Part shown: in pieces, positions 5,404 through 6,236 of the stretch
Numbering within the stretch: position 1 is the first letter of the stretch
Layout of the letters: each line of letters begins with the position of its first letter
Origin: Sandaracinaceae bacterium
GTDB taxonomy: Bacteria > Myxococcota_A > Polyangia > Polyangiales > Houyiibacteriaceae
Direction of reading: 5' to 3'
Assembly: GCA_012514415.1 (NCBI GenBank)
Contig: JAAZAH010000238.1
Coordinates: 1-6,236 of the forward strand
Length of the DNA stretch: 6,236 nucleotides
Translations under genes and position numbers: made by a program
The notes under the pieces: generated by a model
What the model was told of the DNA's origin: nothing
Database searches by the model: none
The model's input: only the letters and a program-made list of their open reading frames with translations

Positions 5404-6236
5404 CGAGCGGCTCTTCGATCATGCGCTCGTCCGTCTCGGATGCGGTGCGGATGAGTTCGACGAAGCGGACGCTCCTCTCGTCGGCCTGAGCGACGCGGCA
5501 TTCGTAGGCGCCGAGCTGAACGCTCTCGCCCTCCGGCGGGAGGTGACCGATTTGCTCCACGACGAGGCCTCCGATCGAGTCCGATTCGCCATCTTCATCA
5601 TCGCAGAGCGGCTCGCCGATGAATTCCTCGAGATCGTAGATATTCATCTCTCCGTTGACGAGGTAGCGACCGGGCCCGAGCGGACGGATGAGAACCTCTT
5701 CGAGATCGTGTTCGTCCTGGATATCTCCAACGATCTCCTCGACGATGTCTTCGAGCGTCACGAGCCCCTCGACTCCGCCGAATTCATCGACGACAATCGC
5801 CAGGTGGACGCGCCTCTGGCGCATCTCGCTGAGGAGAGAGTCGATCTTTTTTGATTCGGGCGTGAAGAAGACCGGGCGGCGGATCAGCGCTTCGAGCGAG
5901 CTGGCCTTCCCGGACTCGCGCGCGGCGAAAAGATCCTTCGCGTAAAGGATCCCCACGATCTGGTCGACGGTTCCGCGATAGACCGGATAGCGGCTGTGAC
6001 CGTTCTCGATGACTTTGGCGGTGAGGGAGTCGATGGGCTCACCGATCTCGAACGCCACGAGCTTCGTGCGCGGAATCATGATCTCGCGCGCCACCGTCTT
6101 TTTGAACTCGAGGACGTTCAGAAGAAGCTTGGCCTGTTCGATCTCGATCGAACCGCGCTCACCGCTCTGCTCGATGAATTGCTCCACCTCGAGTTCTTCG
6201 AGTCGCTCCCGATGTCGCTCTCGGTACTCCGGGATC
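5390..6236 (-). CDS. CBS-pair CNNM/HlyC/CorC-type protein, 5' end outside window
   Basis: The visible 281 residues run from the window edge to a TGA at 5392-5390. In order they contain an acidic helix, a CBS pair and the CorC_HlyC (transporter-associated) C-terminal domain. CBS1 runs from REIMIPRTKLVAFE to SRYPVYRGTVDQIVGILYAKD. CBS2 includes VHLAIVVDEFGGVEGLVTLE followed by DIVEEIVGDIQDEHD. The C-terminal domain runs from RYLVNGEMNIYDLEEFIGE to VEQIGHLPPEGESV. In this family CBS domains bind adenine nucleotides, usually ATP, and the full-length forms carry an N-terminal DUF21 membrane domain linked to Mg2+/Co2+ efflux or resistance. The frame stays open to 6236 without a convincing start. 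A GTG at 6187 lies inside a continuing helix and has no ribosome site, so the true start, probably with DUF21, lies beyond. The 3' end overlaps the phosphoesterase gene by 14 bp. A short soluble CorC form cannot be excluded. Confidence 0.92.
   Translation of the reverse strand, partial: IPEYRERHRERLEELEVEQFIEQSGERGSIEIEQAKLLLNVLEFKKTVAREIMIPRTKLVAFEIGEPIDSLTAKVIENGHSRYPVYRGTVDQIVGILYAKDLFAARESGKASSLEALIRRPVFFTPESKKIDSLLSEMRQRRVHLAIVVDEFGGVEGLVTLEDIVEEIVGDIQDEHDLEEVLIRPLGPGRYLVNGEMNIYDLEEFIGEPLCDDEDGESDSIGGLVVEQIGHLPPEGESVQLGAYECRVAQADERSVRFVELIRTASETDERMIEEPLANTR

Noticed and set aside
6185..6187. GTG as true start of the CBS/CorC gene
   Set aside because: The frame continues open with sensible helix-forming acidic residues to the window edge and there is no Shine-Dalgarno sequence, so the gene is treated as 5'-partial.

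Overview
This window is GC-rich (about 60% by eye) and densely coded. It looks like chromosomal DNA from a Myxococcota or related deltaproteobacterial lineage. The reasons are a MerR-type DNA-binding domain fused to TPR repeats, a large TPR protein with an acidic low-complexity tail, frequent GTG/TTG starts, and a YfcE-like phosphoesterase of unusual sequence. The lineage is an inference from protein architecture; there is no rRNA or other marker gene here. I see no mobile element, CRISPR array, tRNA or rRNA.

Layout. At the left edge, on the minus strand, lie the first 14 codons of a cold-shock protein gene (44 to 1, running off the window). It has a strong Shine-Dalgarno sequence, a leader of about 75 nt and a good sigma70-type promoter (127-154). 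Next, also on the minus strand, is pdxH (279-869), the pyridoxamine/pyridoxine 5'-phosphate oxidase that makes the cofactor PLP. Divergent from it, with only 28 bp between the two ATGs, is a long cytoplasmic TPR-type protein (898-3168) whose C-terminus holds a tandem acidic heptad array built on ELI(D/E). Its stop codon abuts the stop of the next gene, a minus-strand MerR-TPR fusion regulator (3169-4197). That regulator overlaps by 4 nt (GTGA) the end of the upstream minus-strand gene, a 168-residue protein I cannot assign (4194-4700), so these two form a translationally coupled operon. Divergent from that operon across 37 bp is a YfcE-like calcineurin-type phosphoesterase (4738-5403) that has lost three canonical metal ligands. 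Its end overlaps by 14 bp the convergent last gene, the cytoplasmic part of a CBS-domain CNNM/HlyC/CorC-type protein (minus strand, 5390 to beyond 6236).

How the genes might relate. Most are single housekeeping or regulatory genes in alternating orientation, and only the 168-aa/MerR-TPR pair is clearly one operon. The metallophosphatase shares its promoter region with that pair, so co-regulation or autoregulation by the MerR-TPR protein is possible but unproven. The most distinctive items are the altered phosphoesterase metal site, the heptad array in the TPR protein, the uncharacterised operon partner of the MerR-TPR regulator, and a strong excess of the palindrome CGATCG across the window.
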